64,000 nucleotides of DNA from Novosphingobium sp. SCN 66-18 (GCA_001725355.1 MEGD01000014.1:1-64000); one strand, 5' to 3'; positions 1 through 10,174 are shown, counted from the stretch's first letter. Made by a program: numbers and translations. The notes: generated by a model from the sequence alone, not told the origin.

Positions 1-1
1 C

Positions 2-136
2 CTGGCCGGCATGAAGGATTCCAAGACCATCATCGCCATCAACAAGGACGAGGACGCCCCCATCTTCCAGGTCGCAGACATCGGCCTCGTGGGCGACCTG
101 TTCACGCTGGTGCCGGAACTGACCGGCAAGCTCTGA
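2..136 (+). CDS. etfA: Electron transfer flavoprotein alpha subunit, C-terminal end (partial)
   Basis: The window opens inside this gene; only the last 44 codons are seen. They carry the conserved C-terminal segment of the FAD-binding domain of ETF alpha ([19 protein letters not shown], then [12 protein letters not shown] and VPELTGKL), which contacts the FAD adenine and ribose in this family. With the beta subunit, ETF passes electrons from acyl-CoA dehydrogenases to ETF-ubiquinone oxidoreductase. That is relevant here because two acyl-CoA dehydrogenases lie near 48-50 kb. A strong rho-independent terminator follows 27 bases after the stop, so this is the last gene of its transcript. Identity is clear although the N-terminal part is outside the window. 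Confidence 0.93.
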   Translation: MAGMKDSKTIIAINKDEDAPIFQVADIGLVGDLFTLVPELTGKL

Positions 137-163
137 GCAGTCGATCCGTTTTACGGAGACACG

Positions 164-193
164 AAGGCCCCGCGCGCCGCGCGGGGCCTTTTT
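164..193 (+). terminator. Rho-independent terminator of etfA
   Basis: A GC-rich stem (AAGGCCCCGCGC paired with GCGCGGGGCCTT) is followed by a run of T residues. It lies just downstream of the etfA stop codon on the same strand. Confidence 0.88.
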
Positions 194-200
194 GTTGGGT

Positions 201-285
201 GCCCACCCCCAACCCCTCCCGCATGCGGTAGGGGAGCGAGGCTTGCGCCGCCGCAGGCGGCGGTAGCCGCAGCGGGGAGGGCTTT
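201..285. repeat. Intergenic palindromic repeat, copy 1
   Basis: This segment begins CCCACCCCCAACCCCTCCCG and ends GCGGGGAGGGCTTT. It folds into an outer GC stem with an inner CCGCCGCAGGCGGCGG hairpin. A second copy with the same order of blocks lies at 10207-10280. It sits between the convergent etfA and groEL genes and codes for nothing I can recognise. Confidence 0.75.
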
Positions 286-301
286 GGACCATCACCCAAG
301 G

Positions 302-333
302 AAAAGGGCCGGGAAGGTTTCCCCTCCCGGCCC
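302..333 (-). terminator. Terminator of the groES-groEL transcript
   Basis: Read on the minus strand, a GGGCCGGGA / TTCCCGGCCC stem with a short AAAC-containing loop is followed by TTTT, 33 bases beyond the groEL stop codon. It lies tail to tail with the etfA terminator, with repeat copy 1 between them. Confidence 0.8.
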
Positions 334-365
334 CGATCCTGTGTTCGGACTGAACAGCGTGGGAC

Positions 366-2052
<1,687 letters not shown>

Positions 2053-2132
2053 GGGCCTTGAGGCAGGCCCTGGAGATGTTCAGTCTGGACGCCCGAAGCC
2101 CTGATTTTGGTCAGGACAAGGCATCACCGGCT

Positions 2133-2420
2133 TCAGCCGATGACGCCGAGGATGTCCGATTCCTTCATGATGAGGAGGTCTTCACCGGCGACCTTGACTT
2201 CGGTGCCGGACCACTTGCCGAACAGCACGCGATCGCCAACCTTGACGTCGAGCGGCGTGATCGTGCCATTTTCAGCGCGGGCGCCGGTGCCGGTGGCGAC
2301 GATTTCGCCTTCAGCGGGCTTTTCCTTGGCGCTGTCGGGGATGATGATCCCGCCGGCGGTCTTTTCCTCGGCTTCGACGCGGCGCACCAGCACGCGATCG
2401 TGCAGCGGACGGAAACTCAT
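2133..2420 (-). CDS. groES: Co-chaperonin GroES (10 kDa)
   Basis: GroES forms the heptameric lid of the GroEL chamber. The 95-residue protein is full length. It starts [20 protein letters not shown], has the mobile loop region ([17 protein letters not shown]) that docks on GroEL, and ends [21 protein letters not shown] lies five to six bases before the ATG. It is the first gene of the operon. Transcription is predicted to start about 60 bases upstream, right at a CIRCE operator, so heat control by an HrcA-type repressor is likely. No hrcA gene lies in this window. Confidence 0.98.
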   Translation of the reverse strand: MSFRPLHDRVLVRRVEAEEKTAGGIIIPDSAKEKPAEGEIVATGTGARAENGTITPLDVKVGDRVLFGKWSGTEVKVAGEDLLIMKESDILGVIG

Positions 2421-2454
2421 GGGTTGCTCCCTCTTCCAAAAATACGAAACTTGC

Positions 2455-2481
2455 TTGGCACTCTCACGGGGAGAGTGCCAG
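2455..2481 (-). promoter_or_regulatory. CIRCE operator (HrcA binding site) of groESL
   Basis: TTGGCACTC, nine bases, GAGTGCCAG. The canonical CIRCE element is TTAGCACTC-N9-GAGTGCTAA. The two arms here match each other at eight of nine positions, with the A/T pair of the consensus changed to a compensating G/C pair. It overlaps the predicted transcription start of groES. Confidence 0.9.
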
Positions 2482-2488
2482 CGGGCGG

Positions 2489-2517
2489 GATATGGGTGAG
2501 GGGCGGCGGAGCGTCAA
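2489..2517 (-). promoter_or_regulatory. Sigma-70 type promoter of groESL
   Basis: On the minus strand TTGACG (bases 2517-2512) and CATATC (2494-2489) are separated by exactly 17 bases. The predicted start, about 2482, falls at the edge of the CIRCE operator, the usual arrangement for HrcA repression. Confidence 0.75.
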
Positions 2518-2591
2518 CAGGGGGCGGGCAGATTTTTTTGCGTCCCCTGCCCCTGCGCGGCACACCCGCGCGGCACACCGGCGCAAGGGCC

Positions 2592-3971
2592 TCAGCCGGG
2601 CGCCAGCAGACCCAGCCGTTCGCGGCGGTGCCAGCGCCAGTGCATCAGCGCTGCGACGACGATCAGTCCGATCATCAGGCCGAGCCATACGCCCACCCCG
2701 CGCAGCGGCGTGAACAGGCCCAGTCCGATCGCCGTGCCCAGCCCCGGCACCCAGTAGCCGAACAGCGCGATGCCCATCGGCACGCGCGTGTCCTGGATGC
2801 CGCGCAGCAGCCCGGCGCCCACCGCCTGCGCGCCATCGAACACCTGGAACGCGGCGCAGACCACCATGTACTGCACCGCCAGAGCGACCAGCGCGGCATT
2901 GGCCGGGGCATCGGGATCGATGTAGAGCCGCATGATCGCACGCGGGGCCACCAGCATCGTGCCGGCGGACAGCAGCATGAAGCCCATGCCCAGCGCGATC
3001 GCCACGCGCCCGGCCATGCCCACCGCGTGCCGGTCTCCCGCCCCGTAGGCCAGACCCACCCGGATGGTCGCCGCCTGCGACACGCCGAACGGCACCTGGA
3101 ACGCGATAGCGGCCAGCTGGAGCGCGACGGTATGCGCCGCCAGTTCGGTCTCGCCGATGCGCCCCATCAGGAAGGCCGCGCCGTTGAACATGCCCGCTTC
3201 CGCCAGAATCGTGCCGCAGATCGGCAGGCCGATGCGCAACACGCCACCGAAACGCTTCCATTCCGGACGCCACCAACGGCCCAGCAGGCGATAGCGGTGC
3301 AGACGCCGGTCGAAGCGGATGATGGCCGCATAGGCCATCAGCATCGCGCAGGACGTGACCACGCTGGACACCGCCGAACCCGTCAGGCCCAGCGCCGGCA
3401 TGCCGAAGTGGCCGAACACGAAGATCCAGTTGCCGGTGGCGTTGACCACCACGGCCAGGCCGGTGATCGCGGTGCCGATGCCCGGCCGGCCCAGCGTGGC
3501 GACCACGGTGCGCAGCAGCGCCGCGAGGACCATCGGCAGCGCCGCCCACATCAGCACGTGCAGGAACGGTTCGGCCAGCGCGATGACTGCCTCCTGCTGC
3601 CCGGTCAGCCGCATCAGCGGGCCGCCCAGCAGGCACACGCCCATCGCGCAGATTGCCGCGAGAATGCCGACCCACGCCGCCATGCGCGTGGTCCGGCGCA
3701 CTTCGCGCACAGCATGCTTGCGCTGCCCCAGTTCGGCCGCGATCAGCGGCGATGCCGCGCCGACGAGGCCGGTCAGGCTCCACATCAGCAGACCGAACAG
3801 CGCGACCGACAGCGACGAGGCCGCCAGCGCTTCCGGCCCCAGCCGCGCGACGAACACCACGTCGACCGCGAACACCGCCATCTGCAGCAGGTTCGCGCCC
3901 ACGAGCGGCGCGGCGAGCTTCAGCATCGCGCGCAATTCGTCGATCCAGTGCAAAGGCGGCTTTTCAAACAT
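2592..3971 (-). CDS. MATE family multidrug/toxin efflux transporter
   Basis: This is a membrane antiporter of the MATE (NorM/DinF-like) family that exports cationic drugs or metabolites using a Na+ or H+ gradient. From MFEKPPLHWIDEL it is 459 residues, the usual size for 12 transmembrane segments in two six-helix halves. Hydrophobic helices run throughout (for example LAAPLVGANLLQMAVFAVDV near the N-terminus). The open frame continues upstream to 4439, but those residues are not MATE-like and overlap the divergent cytochrome gene. MRPCSMFEK, five codons earlier, is the alternative start. No strong ribosome binding site is seen for either. The substrate cannot be told. Confidence 0.9.
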   Translation of the reverse strand: MFEKPPLHWIDELRAMLKLAAPLVGANLLQMAVFAVDVVFVARLGPEALAASSLSVALFGLLMWSLTGLVGAASPLIAAELGQRKHAVREVRRTTRMAAWVGILAAICAMGVCLLGGPLMRLTGQQEAVIALAEPFLHVLMWAALPMVLAALLRTVVATLGRPGIGTAITGLAVVVNATGNWIFVFGHFGMPALGLTGSAVSSVVTSCAMLMAYAAIIRFDRRLHRYRLLGRWWRPEWKRFGGVLRIGLPICGTILAEAGMFNGAAFLMGRIGETELAAHTVALQLAAIAFQVPFGVSQAATIRVGLAYGAGDRHAVGMAGRVAIALGMGFMLLSAGTMLVAPRAIMRLYIDPDAPANAALVALAVQYMVVCAAFQVFDGAQAVGAGLLRGIQDTRVPMGIALFGYWVPGLGTAIGLGLFTPLRGVGVWLGLMIGLIVVAALMHWRWHRRERLGLLAPG

Positions 3972-4065
3972 GGAACACGGGCGCATAGGCGCGGCGCGGT
4001 CCCAAGGAAAGGCAAAGCTGCCTGTCCCGAACGCGGCTTTGCCCTGATGGAAAGGGTAGTTTGAC

Positions 4066-4515
4066 ATGAGAATGGTGGTGAAAAGCGCATGCGCGGCCGG
4101 ACTGGCCCTGGCGCTTTCGGCCTGTGGCGGCGCGAAGCAGGAGGAGACGCCGGCCGGCGGCAGCGCCCCGGCGGATACGGCCGCCCCGGCCACGGCGGGA
4201 ACCACGCCGGCAGCCGCCGCCGATGGCGCGCCGATCGCCTTCGGCATCTGCAAGTCCTGCCATTCGGTCGAAAAGGGCAAGAACATGATCGGGCCGAGCC
4301 TGGCCGGAATCGTGGGCACAAAGGCCGGCGATGTCGCGGGCTTCAGCTTCAGCCCGGCGCTCAAGGGATCGGGCCTGACCTGGGATGACGCCACGCTCGA
4401 CAAGTGGCTGGAAAACCCGATGAAGCTCGTGCCCGGCACGCGGATGACCTATTCCGGCCAGACCGATCCGGCCAAGCGCAAGGCCATCATCGATTATCTC
4501 AAGACGCTGAAATAG
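4066..4515 (+). CDS. Lipoprotein-type class I cytochrome c
   Basis: This is a single-haem electron carrier tethered on the periplasmic side. The signal peptide ends in a lipobox LSAC with Cys20 as the lipidation site. A flexible Ala/Pro/Thr linker follows to about residue 55, then the haem motif CKSCH at 62-66 and the likely axial methionine in GTRMTYSG (Met127). The total of 149 residues fits a short cytochrome c552/c2-like domain of roughly 95 residues on a lipid anchor. It stands alone, divergent from the MATE gene. MVVKSAC, two codons later, is a possible alternative start. Its redox partners are unknown. Confidence 0.9.
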   Translation: MRMVVKSACAAGLALALSACGGAKQEETPAGGSAPADTAAPATAGTTPAAAADGAPIAFGICKSCHSVEKGKNMIGPSLAGIVGTKAGDVAGFSFSPALKGSGLTWDDATLDKWLENPMKLVPGTRMTYSGQTDPAKRKAIIDYLKTLK

Positions 4516-4567
4516 GCGGCTTCGCGCCGCACGGGGGCCGTCGCGGGAAGGCGCGGCGGCTCCCCCT

Positions 4568-5173
4568 TCACAGGGCCTCCGCCCAGACGACGAAGCGCAG
4601 CGGCCCGTGCTCGGTCGCGCCGAAGGGATAGCACGTCACCAGCGCCAGCAGCGGCCGGACGGGATCGCGGGGCGCGGCGAAGCCGTCCCAGCGCACCACC
4701 TGGAAGCCGGTCACGCGATAGCGCCGGTGTGCGCCGCCGATCGCCTGCACGTCGATTGCGTCGCCCACGCGCGCGTTAAGCAGGAAGGCGAAGTGCGTAT
4801 CGCGGTGCGCGGCCAGGATCGTCACATCGGCACCGCCACCGGCGCGCCGGTTCGGCACCACCGTCGGCCCGAACGCCAGCGCCTGCCCCGATCCGCCCGA
4901 GAGCACAACATCGCTTGCGCCAAGGCGCGGCAACGTGAGCCGCGCCACTGGCATCGTGTCGGCCCAGGGCCACGGCCTGACCGGATGCCCTTCGGCCAGG
5001 CTTCGCGCGAACGCCCGGTCGAGCAGGACTTGCGCCACGCGCGCCTTGACCGGCACGGCCAGCCCCTGCGCCATGACCGCGAGACCGAACGCGCAAAGCA
5101 GAACCCCGCCGGCCCGCAGCAGGACGCGCGCCATGGCGCGCGTCCCTTTCGTCATCAGCATGGCGGCGGTCAT
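4568..5173 (-). CDS. Class GN (Gram-negative) sortase
   Basis: This is a membrane-anchored transpeptidase of the sortase superfamily. It belongs to the proteobacterial class usually found as one enzyme next to one dedicated target protein. A TM helix lies near residues 17-40. The catalytic triad is visible: His123 in AAHRDTHF, Cys181 in LVTCYPF and Arg193 in PLRFVVWA. Its start overlaps the stop of the target gene (ATGA), so the two are translationally coupled. It should cut the sorting signal of the neighbour and join the protein to an unknown acceptor. The length of 201 residues is normal for the class. Confidence 0.92.
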   Translation of the reverse strand: MTAAMLMTKGTRAMARVLLRAGGVLLCAFGLAVMAQGLAVPVKARVAQVLLDRAFARSLAEGHPVRPWPWADTMPVARLTLPRLGASDVVLSGGSGQALAFGPTVVPNRRAGGGADVTILAAHRDTHFAFLLNARVGDAIDVQAIGGAHRRYRVTGFQVVRWDGFAAPRDPVRPLLALVTCYPFGATEHGPLRFVVWAEAL

Positions 5174-7335
5174 GCCCGGACCTTCCGGCGCGTGCCCGCC
5201 AGCAGCAGCACCGCCCCCAGCAGCAGCGCCAGCCCGCCCTTTTCCACCAGCGCCATATAGCCCGTGGCGGTGCGCGGCAGGGTGACCGCTTCGGCTTCGC
5301 CCGCTTCGGCACCCACCGTGGGTGGCGTGGCATGGGCGGCCGCGCCGTTGAACAGCGTGTCGAAGTCCCAGCCGGCCGGCAGCAGCAGCGGCAGTTCCTC
5401 ACGCGTCAGCCGCGCGCCCGCCGGACGGGTCGGCGTTTCATCGACCGCGACCAGGCTCGTCTGCGAGGTAACGAGGCTGTAGGCGAGGCCGAGGTCGGCG
5501 ATCTGGCCGTCCGCCTGATCATCCTCCACCTCGCCGGCGGCGCGGGCGGCCTCGATCTCGGCCACGCGGCGGTTGGCCCAGAGCCGCGCCACGGCAGGGC
5601 TGTCCACGGCGGCGGACAGGTCCACCGTCTGCGACCACGGCTTGTCGCCGATCATGCCGCTGACCGTCAGGCGGCCGGACAGGGCCTGCCCCCGCCCCAG
5701 CAGCACCAGCGGTTCGCCGACATAGAGATCGGGCAGGCGGCGCGGCGTGAAGTCGATCGGCGCGCCATCGACCGTGACCTTGAGATCGCGCGCCACCGGG
5801 GCTTTGAGGCGATCGAGCAGCGCGGTCATCTTCGCGTTCACTTCGCTGCCATCGCCGATGTTGGTGTACGTGCCGCGCCCGGCTTCGGCCATGCGGCGCA
5901 TCAGGAAAGTGTTGGGCGCGGACCCGATGCCGACCATGAACACCCGGCTGCGCCCGCCATGCGCGGCGATTTCCGCCATCATGTCCTTCTCGTTGGACAG
6001 GTCGCCATCGGTGAGGAAGACAACTTGCCGCACGCCCTGCACGGCATTGGGCGCCTCGTCCGGCGTGGCGTCGACCAGCGCGGCCTTCAGCGCGGGCAGC
6101 ATCTCGGTGCCGCCGTTGGCTTCCAGCCCTTCGGTAAAGCGGCGCGCGGTGGCGACCTGTTCGGGCGTGGCCGGCACGCTCTGGTCGAACAGCTGGGTCA
6201 TCGTGTCGTCGAAACGGATCACGTTGAAGCGGTCTTCCGGGCGCAGCGTGTCGAGCGCGTGAAGCAGGCTTTCCTTCGCCGCGTCCATCGATTGCCCGCC
6301 CATCGAGCCGCTGTTGTCGATGACGAACACCATCTCGCGCGGGGGAGCCTTGCCCTGCGGCAGGCGGGCCGGCGGCACGATCGCGGCCATCACGTAGTCC
6401 TTTCCATCAAGCGACTGGCGGAACAGGCTGAGCGTGGGATCGGCGCTGGCCGACCGCCAGCGCAGCTCGAAATCGCGGTCGGCCGGAACCTCTCCGTCGG
6501 CCAGCCGGATCGTGCGCGTCTGCGCGCCATCGTCGCTCACCGCGATCCGGTGGTAGGGGCTGATGAGATTGGCGGGCACGAAGCCGGGGGCGAGATGGAC
6601 CGTGATCGAGACGGGGTTGAGCCCCTTGCCCAGCGCGGGCGCGGCGAGCGGGGCGGTAACTTCGTCGATGTCCTTCGCCACGGCCGCTTCGGTGCGGGCG
6701 GGGTTGTCAGCCGTGGCCTGCGCCGGCACATAGCGCGGCCCCACCACCAGCGGCAGGCGCAGCGAGAACTCGCCCGATACCTGGCGGACCGGGGCCTGGT
6801 ATTCGATCTGGATGAGCACCGTTTCGCCGGGGCCGACGTTGGCCACGCTGTTGCGGAACATGTTGGGCCGCTCGGCTTCGACCAGCCCCGCCTTCTGCCC
6901 GCGTTCGCGCGCCTTTTCATAGATTTCGCGGGCTTCGGCGCGGCGCTTGATATGGCCGACGATCACGCGATCGCCCACCACCATCTTCAGGCTGTCGACC
7001 GCGCCGTCCTCGGGCAGGGGATAGAGATAAGTCGCTTCCATCCAGCGGTCGCTGGTATTGCGGAACGCCTGCGTCACGCGGACGCGGGCAATGGCGCCGC
7101 TGACCGTCACGTCCATGTCGGTGCCCAGCCGCACGGCGGGCAGGCTTTCCGCCACGCCCTTGCCGGACAGCAGCAGCGTGCCGCTGCCGATCGCATCGCC
7201 ATCGGACGGGGCGTCTTCGGCCCGCAACCGACCGGCCAGCAGCGTGCCGCCAACGACCGCCAGCAAAAGCGCCAGCGCCAGCGCGATCCGGCAGCGGGAT
7301 CGGCCCGAAAAGAGAGATAAGCGCGAGAGGACCAT
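5170..7335 (-). CDS. Sortase target protein with VIT and von Willebrand A domains
   Basis: This is a large secreted protein of about 721 residues. After an N-terminal hydrophobic signal (ALALALLLAVVGGTLLAG) comes a VIT domain, then a VWA domain with an intact MIDAS metal site (VIDNSGSMGG, the Thr of NGGTEM, the Asp of FLTDGD). The C-terminus is a sorting signal: LPRTATG, a hydrophobic helix and the basic tail TRRKVRA. The architecture is that of the marine proteobacterial sortase target family. I chose the ATG at 7335 because GGAG lies six bases upstream; the frame is open further up. That GGAG lies in a hairpin arm (7339-7362), so initiation may be masked. Its physiological role is unknown; adhesion or surface sensing would fit the VWA fold. 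Confidence 0.92.
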   Translation of the reverse strand: MVLSRLSLFSGRSRCRIALALALLLAVVGGTLLAGRLRAEDAPSDGDAIGSGTLLLSGKGVAESLPAVRLGTDMDVTVSGAIARVRVTQAFRNTSDRWMEATYLYPLPEDGAVDSLKMVVGDRVIVGHIKRRAEAREIYEKARERGQKAGLVEAERPNMFRNSVANVGPGETVLIQIEYQAPVRQVSGEFSLRLPLVVGPRYVPAQATADNPARTEAAVAKDIDEVTAPLAAPALGKGLNPVSITVHLAPGFVPANLISPYHRIAVSDDGAQTRTIRLADGEVPADRDFELRWRSASADPTLSLFRQSLDGKDYVMAAIVPPARLPQGKAPPREMVFVIDNSGSMGGQSMDAAKESLLHALDTLRPEDRFNVIRFDDTMTQLFDQSVPATPEQVATARRFTEGLEANGGTEMLPALKAALVDATPDEAPNAVQGVRQVVFLTDGDLSNEKDMMAEIAAHGGRSRVFMVGIGSAPNTFLMRRMAEAGRGTYTNIGDGSEVNAKMTALLDRLKAPVARDLKVTVDGAPIDFTPRRLPDLYVGEPLVLLGRGQALSGRLTVSGMIGDKPWSQTVDLSAAVDSPAVARLWANRRVAEIEAARAAGEVEDDQADGQIADLGLAYSLVTSQTSLVAVDETPTRPAGARLTREELPLLLPAGWDFDTLFNGAAAHATPPTVGAEAGEAEAVTLPRTATGYMALVEKGGLALLLGAVLLLAGTRRKVRA

Positions 7336-7338
7336 GAC

Positions 7339-7362
7339 AGGCTCCATCATCAAGGGGAGCCT
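7339..7362 (-). promoter_or_regulatory. Hairpin covering the ribosome binding site of the sortase target gene
   Basis: On the minus strand AGGCTCC and GGAGCCT are perfect complements separated by a ten-base loop. The second arm contains the GGAG expected to act as the ribosome binding site for the ATG at 7335. In the folded mRNA the site would be paired. This is a prediction from sequence only. Confidence 0.5.
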
Positions 7363-7422
7363 TCCCGTTAGGCGGCACAGGCGCCGCACAGCCACGGGCA
7401 GTCCCCGCCAGTTTCGTCCGGT

Positions 7423-7444
7423 CGATCCGCACCGGTGCGGATCG
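7423..7444. promoter_or_regulatory. 22-bp perfect palindrome between the sortase operon and the XRE gene
   Basis: A perfect palindrome centred on ACCGGT, with TCCGCACC / GGTGCGGA arms, lies in the 179-base divergent interval. The same TCCGCA/TGCGGA half-site recurs 25 to 50 bases away in the direct repeats at 7467-7496. It is a good candidate operator for the adjacent XRE regulator. Confidence 0.6.
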
Positions 7445-7466
7445 TGGCGGGACCGCTTGACGGACT

Positions 7467-7496
7467 GTGCGGATATGTGCGCAGATGTCCGCAGTT
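7467..7496. promoter_or_regulatory. Three tandem 10-bp direct repeats upstream of the XRE gene
   Basis: GTGCGGATAT is followed directly by GTGCGCAGAT and then GTCCGCAGTT. These are three diverged copies with a period of ten bases, close to one helical turn, so the sites face the same side of the DNA. They end 18 bases before the XRE start codon. Confidence 0.55.
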
Positions 7497-7514
7497 TGAC
7501 GTGAAGGATATGCC

Positions 7515-8267
7515 TTGCCCGAACCCGATGAAATGCGTGCCGCCGAAGGCCAAGCGATTGCCGCGCGGCTGCGCGAGGAACTGGCGCGGCGGCGCATCTC
7601 GCGCCAGGCGCTGGCGGACATGGCTAGGATCAGCCTGTCCACGCTGGAAAAGGCGCTGTCGGGCAGCCGCCAGTTCACGCTGGCCACGGTGATCCGGCTG
7701 GAAGAGGCGCTGGGCACGCGGTTGCGCGATGGCGCGGCCACGCCCGCCGCGCTGCCCGCGCCCGATACCGCGCCCGAGCACATGGGCGCCTACAGCCGTG
7801 CCGCCGTGCACTGGATCGAGGCGGACTACCTCACGCTGCGCGCCAGCTTCGGCGAACCGGGCGCGATCTATGCCTATGTCACGCGCATCTTCTGGGACGA
7901 AGCCGCCGGCCACCTGCGCTTTACCGAGGCCGAACGGATCGATGGCGCCTTCGCGCAGAAGGGCCATGTCTCGATGCCCAACCTGTCCGGCCACACCTAT
8001 CTCGCCACCTGCGAGGCGGGGCAGCACCGGCTGATTACGCTGGGCCGGCCGACGCGCGATGGCTGCATGTTCGGCCTGCTGGCCACGCTGCACGCCGGCA
8101 CCGGATCGCAGCTCATCCCCATCGCCAGCCCGGTGGCCTTCGTGCCGCGCGGGCAAATGAAAGAGTCCGGAATGGGTCTTGTTCGCCCCGATGACCCGGC
8201 TTTCGCGGCGTTCCGTACCATGCTCGATCGCGCGATAAGCGACGATTTCTGCCGCTTTCGGCAGTAG
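7515..8267 (+). CDS. XRE family transcriptional regulator
   Basis: The first 70 or so residues form a Cro/C1-type helix-turn-helix (IAARLREELARRRISRQALA, then ARISLSTLEKALSGSRQF). The remaining 170 residues form a separate domain I cannot name; it could bind a ligand (for example TYLATCEAGQHRLITLGRP). The start is TTG with AAGGA about seven bases upstream. An ATG five codons further in (MRAAEGQ) is the alternative. It is transcribed divergently from the sortase pair, and the interval between them holds a palindrome and phased repeats. Control of its own gene and of the sortase operon is therefore the simplest reading. Confidence 0.8.
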   Translation: MPEPDEMRAAEGQAIAARLREELARRRISRQALADMARISLSTLEKALSGSRQFTLATVIRLEEALGTRLRDGAATPAALPAPDTAPEHMGAYSRAAVHWIEADYLTLRASFGEPGAIYAYVTRIFWDEAAGHLRFTEAERIDGAFAQKGHVSMPNLSGHTYLATCEAGQHRLITLGRPTRDGCMFGLLATLHAGTGSQLIPIASPVAFVPRGQMKESGMGLVRPDDPAFAAFRTMLDRAISDDFCRFRQ

Positions 8268-8392
8268 TCGCCGCCGGTCCCGCGACGGGTCACGCCGCCG
8301 CCGTCAGCCGGAGGCCGGCGGCTTGCACCGATCCGGGCGGAAGGCTAGTCCGATCCGGAGCGACCCGGTGTTTCCGGGCCTGGGACGGGATC

Positions 8393-10174
8393 ATGGACAT
8401 CGAGACACCCCCGGCACGACCCGGCCGCATCGCGCGGCTGGGGCGGCTGACCATCACGCGCAAATTCGTGGGGCTGAGCGTCACGCTGCTGGCGATCATG
8501 CTGGCAGCGGCGGTCTATGCCTTCGTCCAGTCCGCCAAGGTCAATCGCGAGACGGCGCTGCTGGTGGAAGTGCTGGAACCGCTCAAGCGCGAAGTGGCGA
8601 CGATCGAGGAATTCGCGGCCGAGGAGGAACTCGCCAGCGAGCGGGCGCTGCGGTACGGCGGACCGCAAGTGCGCGATCCCGCCCTGCACGAAAGCTATCT
8701 CGAACGCTTCCGCGCGTTGAACACCCGCGTCGACAGCCAGCTCGCCCAGCTTGATACCAATATCAGCCGATTCGAGACGATGCCGGTCTCCAACGATGTC
8801 GCCGTGTTCCTCGGCCGCCTGCAGCTGGAAAGCGAGGCGGTGCGGCGCGAACACGCCGCCTATCGCGCGGCGATGGATGCCTTTCTCGATCCCAAGGCGC
8901 CCGCCATGGTGGATGGCGTGCGCTTGCGCCAGACCGCGGCGATGGACGCCGAACGGCGCGTGCTGGCCGCGATGGAACGCATGTCGCGCGAGGCTTCGGT
9001 CCTCAGCGGCAAGGACGAACGGCAGCTGGAGGCGCTGGAGCGGCGCGGCTTTTCGGTCACGGTCGAGAACCTGATCCTGGCCGTCTTCGCCTTCCTGGCG
9101 GGCGCGGTCATTTCGGTGCTGCTGACCCGCCGGATGCTGACGCCGGTGCGCAGCCTGATCGCCGGCGCGGAGGAAGTGGGGCGCGGCAACCTGGAAGTCT
9201 CGCTGCCGGCCACCACGCACGACGAGCTCGGCCAGCTGACCACCGCCTTCTCCGCGATGGTGGAGGAACTGCGGCAGAAGGTCGCGCTCAAGAACACCTT
9301 CTCCAGCTACATGGACCCGCGCGTGGTCGATCGCCTGCTGGGCGCCAACCGCGCCGAACTGGAAGCGGGCGAAAAGCGCGAGATGACCGTGTACTTCTCC
9401 GACGTGCAGGGCTTCAGCGCGATTTCGGAAACGCTCACCCCCACCGCGCTGGTGCGGCTGGTCAACCGCTACCTGACGCTGGCGGCGGAGCCGATCCACC
9501 GCCACCACGGCGTGATCGACAAGTATATCGGCGATGCCGTCATGGCCTATTGGGGGCCGCCGTTCGCGCTGGAGGAACCGGCGCTGTCGGCGGTCATCGC
9601 CGCGCTCGAACAACGCGAACAGATCGCGCGGCTCCAGCGGGAACTGCCCGAACTGCTCGGCCTGCGCCGGGGCGCGCCCAGCGTGTCGGCGCGGATCGGC
9701 CTCGCCACGGGCGACGTGGTGGTCGGCTCGATCGGTTCCGCCGCCTCGCGCAATTTCACGATCATGGGCGATACGGTCAACATCGCCTCGCGCCTTGAAA
9801 GCGCCAACAAGACCTATGGCACGCTGATCCTGGCCGACGAGGCGACCATGCTCAAGGTGCGCCACCGGATCGAGGCGCGCGAGATCGACCTGCTCGCCGC
9901 CCCGGGCAAGAGCGAGGCGGTGCGCATCTACGAACTGCTGGGCGAGATCGGCGAGGTCGAACCGCACCTTCTCGCCGCGCGCGATGCCCATGCCCACGCG
10001 CTCGCGCTCTACCGCGCGCGGGAATGGGACAAGGCCGAAGCCGCCTTTGCCGAAGCGCTGCGGATCGCGCCGGAGGACGGCCCGGCGCGGGTGTTCCTCA
10101 CCCGCATCGCCGCCTTCCGCTCCGCCCCGCCACCGGCGGACTGGGCCGGCATCTGGCTCAGCCCGGAAAAGTAG
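8393..10174 (+). CDS. Membrane-bound class III adenylate cyclase with HAMP domain
   Basis: This enzyme makes cAMP from ATP. The 593 residues contain a TM helix near 27-45, a periplasmic sensor region rich in helices, a second TM near 223-243, a HAMP linker (LTRRMLTPVRSLIAGAEEV) and a class III cyclase domain from about residue 325. Both metal-binding aspartates (FSDVQGFS, KYIGDAVMA), the adenine-specifying Lys of DKYIGD and Asp of IMGDTVNIASR, and the transition-state Asn and Arg of that same motif are present, so the enzyme should be active. The C-terminal 60 residues look like a TPR-like helix pair. The signal sensed is unknown. It is a single gene. Confidence 0.9.
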   Translation: MDIETPPARPGRIARLGRLTITRKFVGLSVTLLAIMLAAAVYAFVQSAKVNRETALLVEVLEPLKREVATIEEFAAEEELASERALRYGGPQVRDPALHESYLERFRALNTRVDSQLAQLDTNISRFETMPVSNDVAVFLGRLQLESEAVRREHAAYRAAMDAFLDPKAPAMVDGVRLRQTAAMDAERRVLAAMERMSREASVLSGKDERQLEALERRGFSVTVENLILAVFAFLAGAVISVLLTRRMLTPVRSLIAGAEEVGRGNLEVSLPATTHDELGQLTTAFSAMVEELRQKVALKNTFSSYMDPRVVDRLLGANRAELEAGEKREMTVYFSDVQGFSAISETLTPTALVRLVNRYLTLAAEPIHRHHGVIDKYIGDAVMAYWGPPFALEEPALSAVIAALEQREQIARLQRELPELLGLRRGAPSVSARIGLATGDVVVGSIGSAASRNFTIMGDTVNIASRLESANKTYGTLILADEATMLKVRHRIEAREIDLLAAPGKSEAVRIYELLGEIGEVEPHLLAARDAHAHALALYRAREWDKAEAAFAEALRIAPEDGPARVFLTRIAAFRSAPPPADWAGIWLSPEK

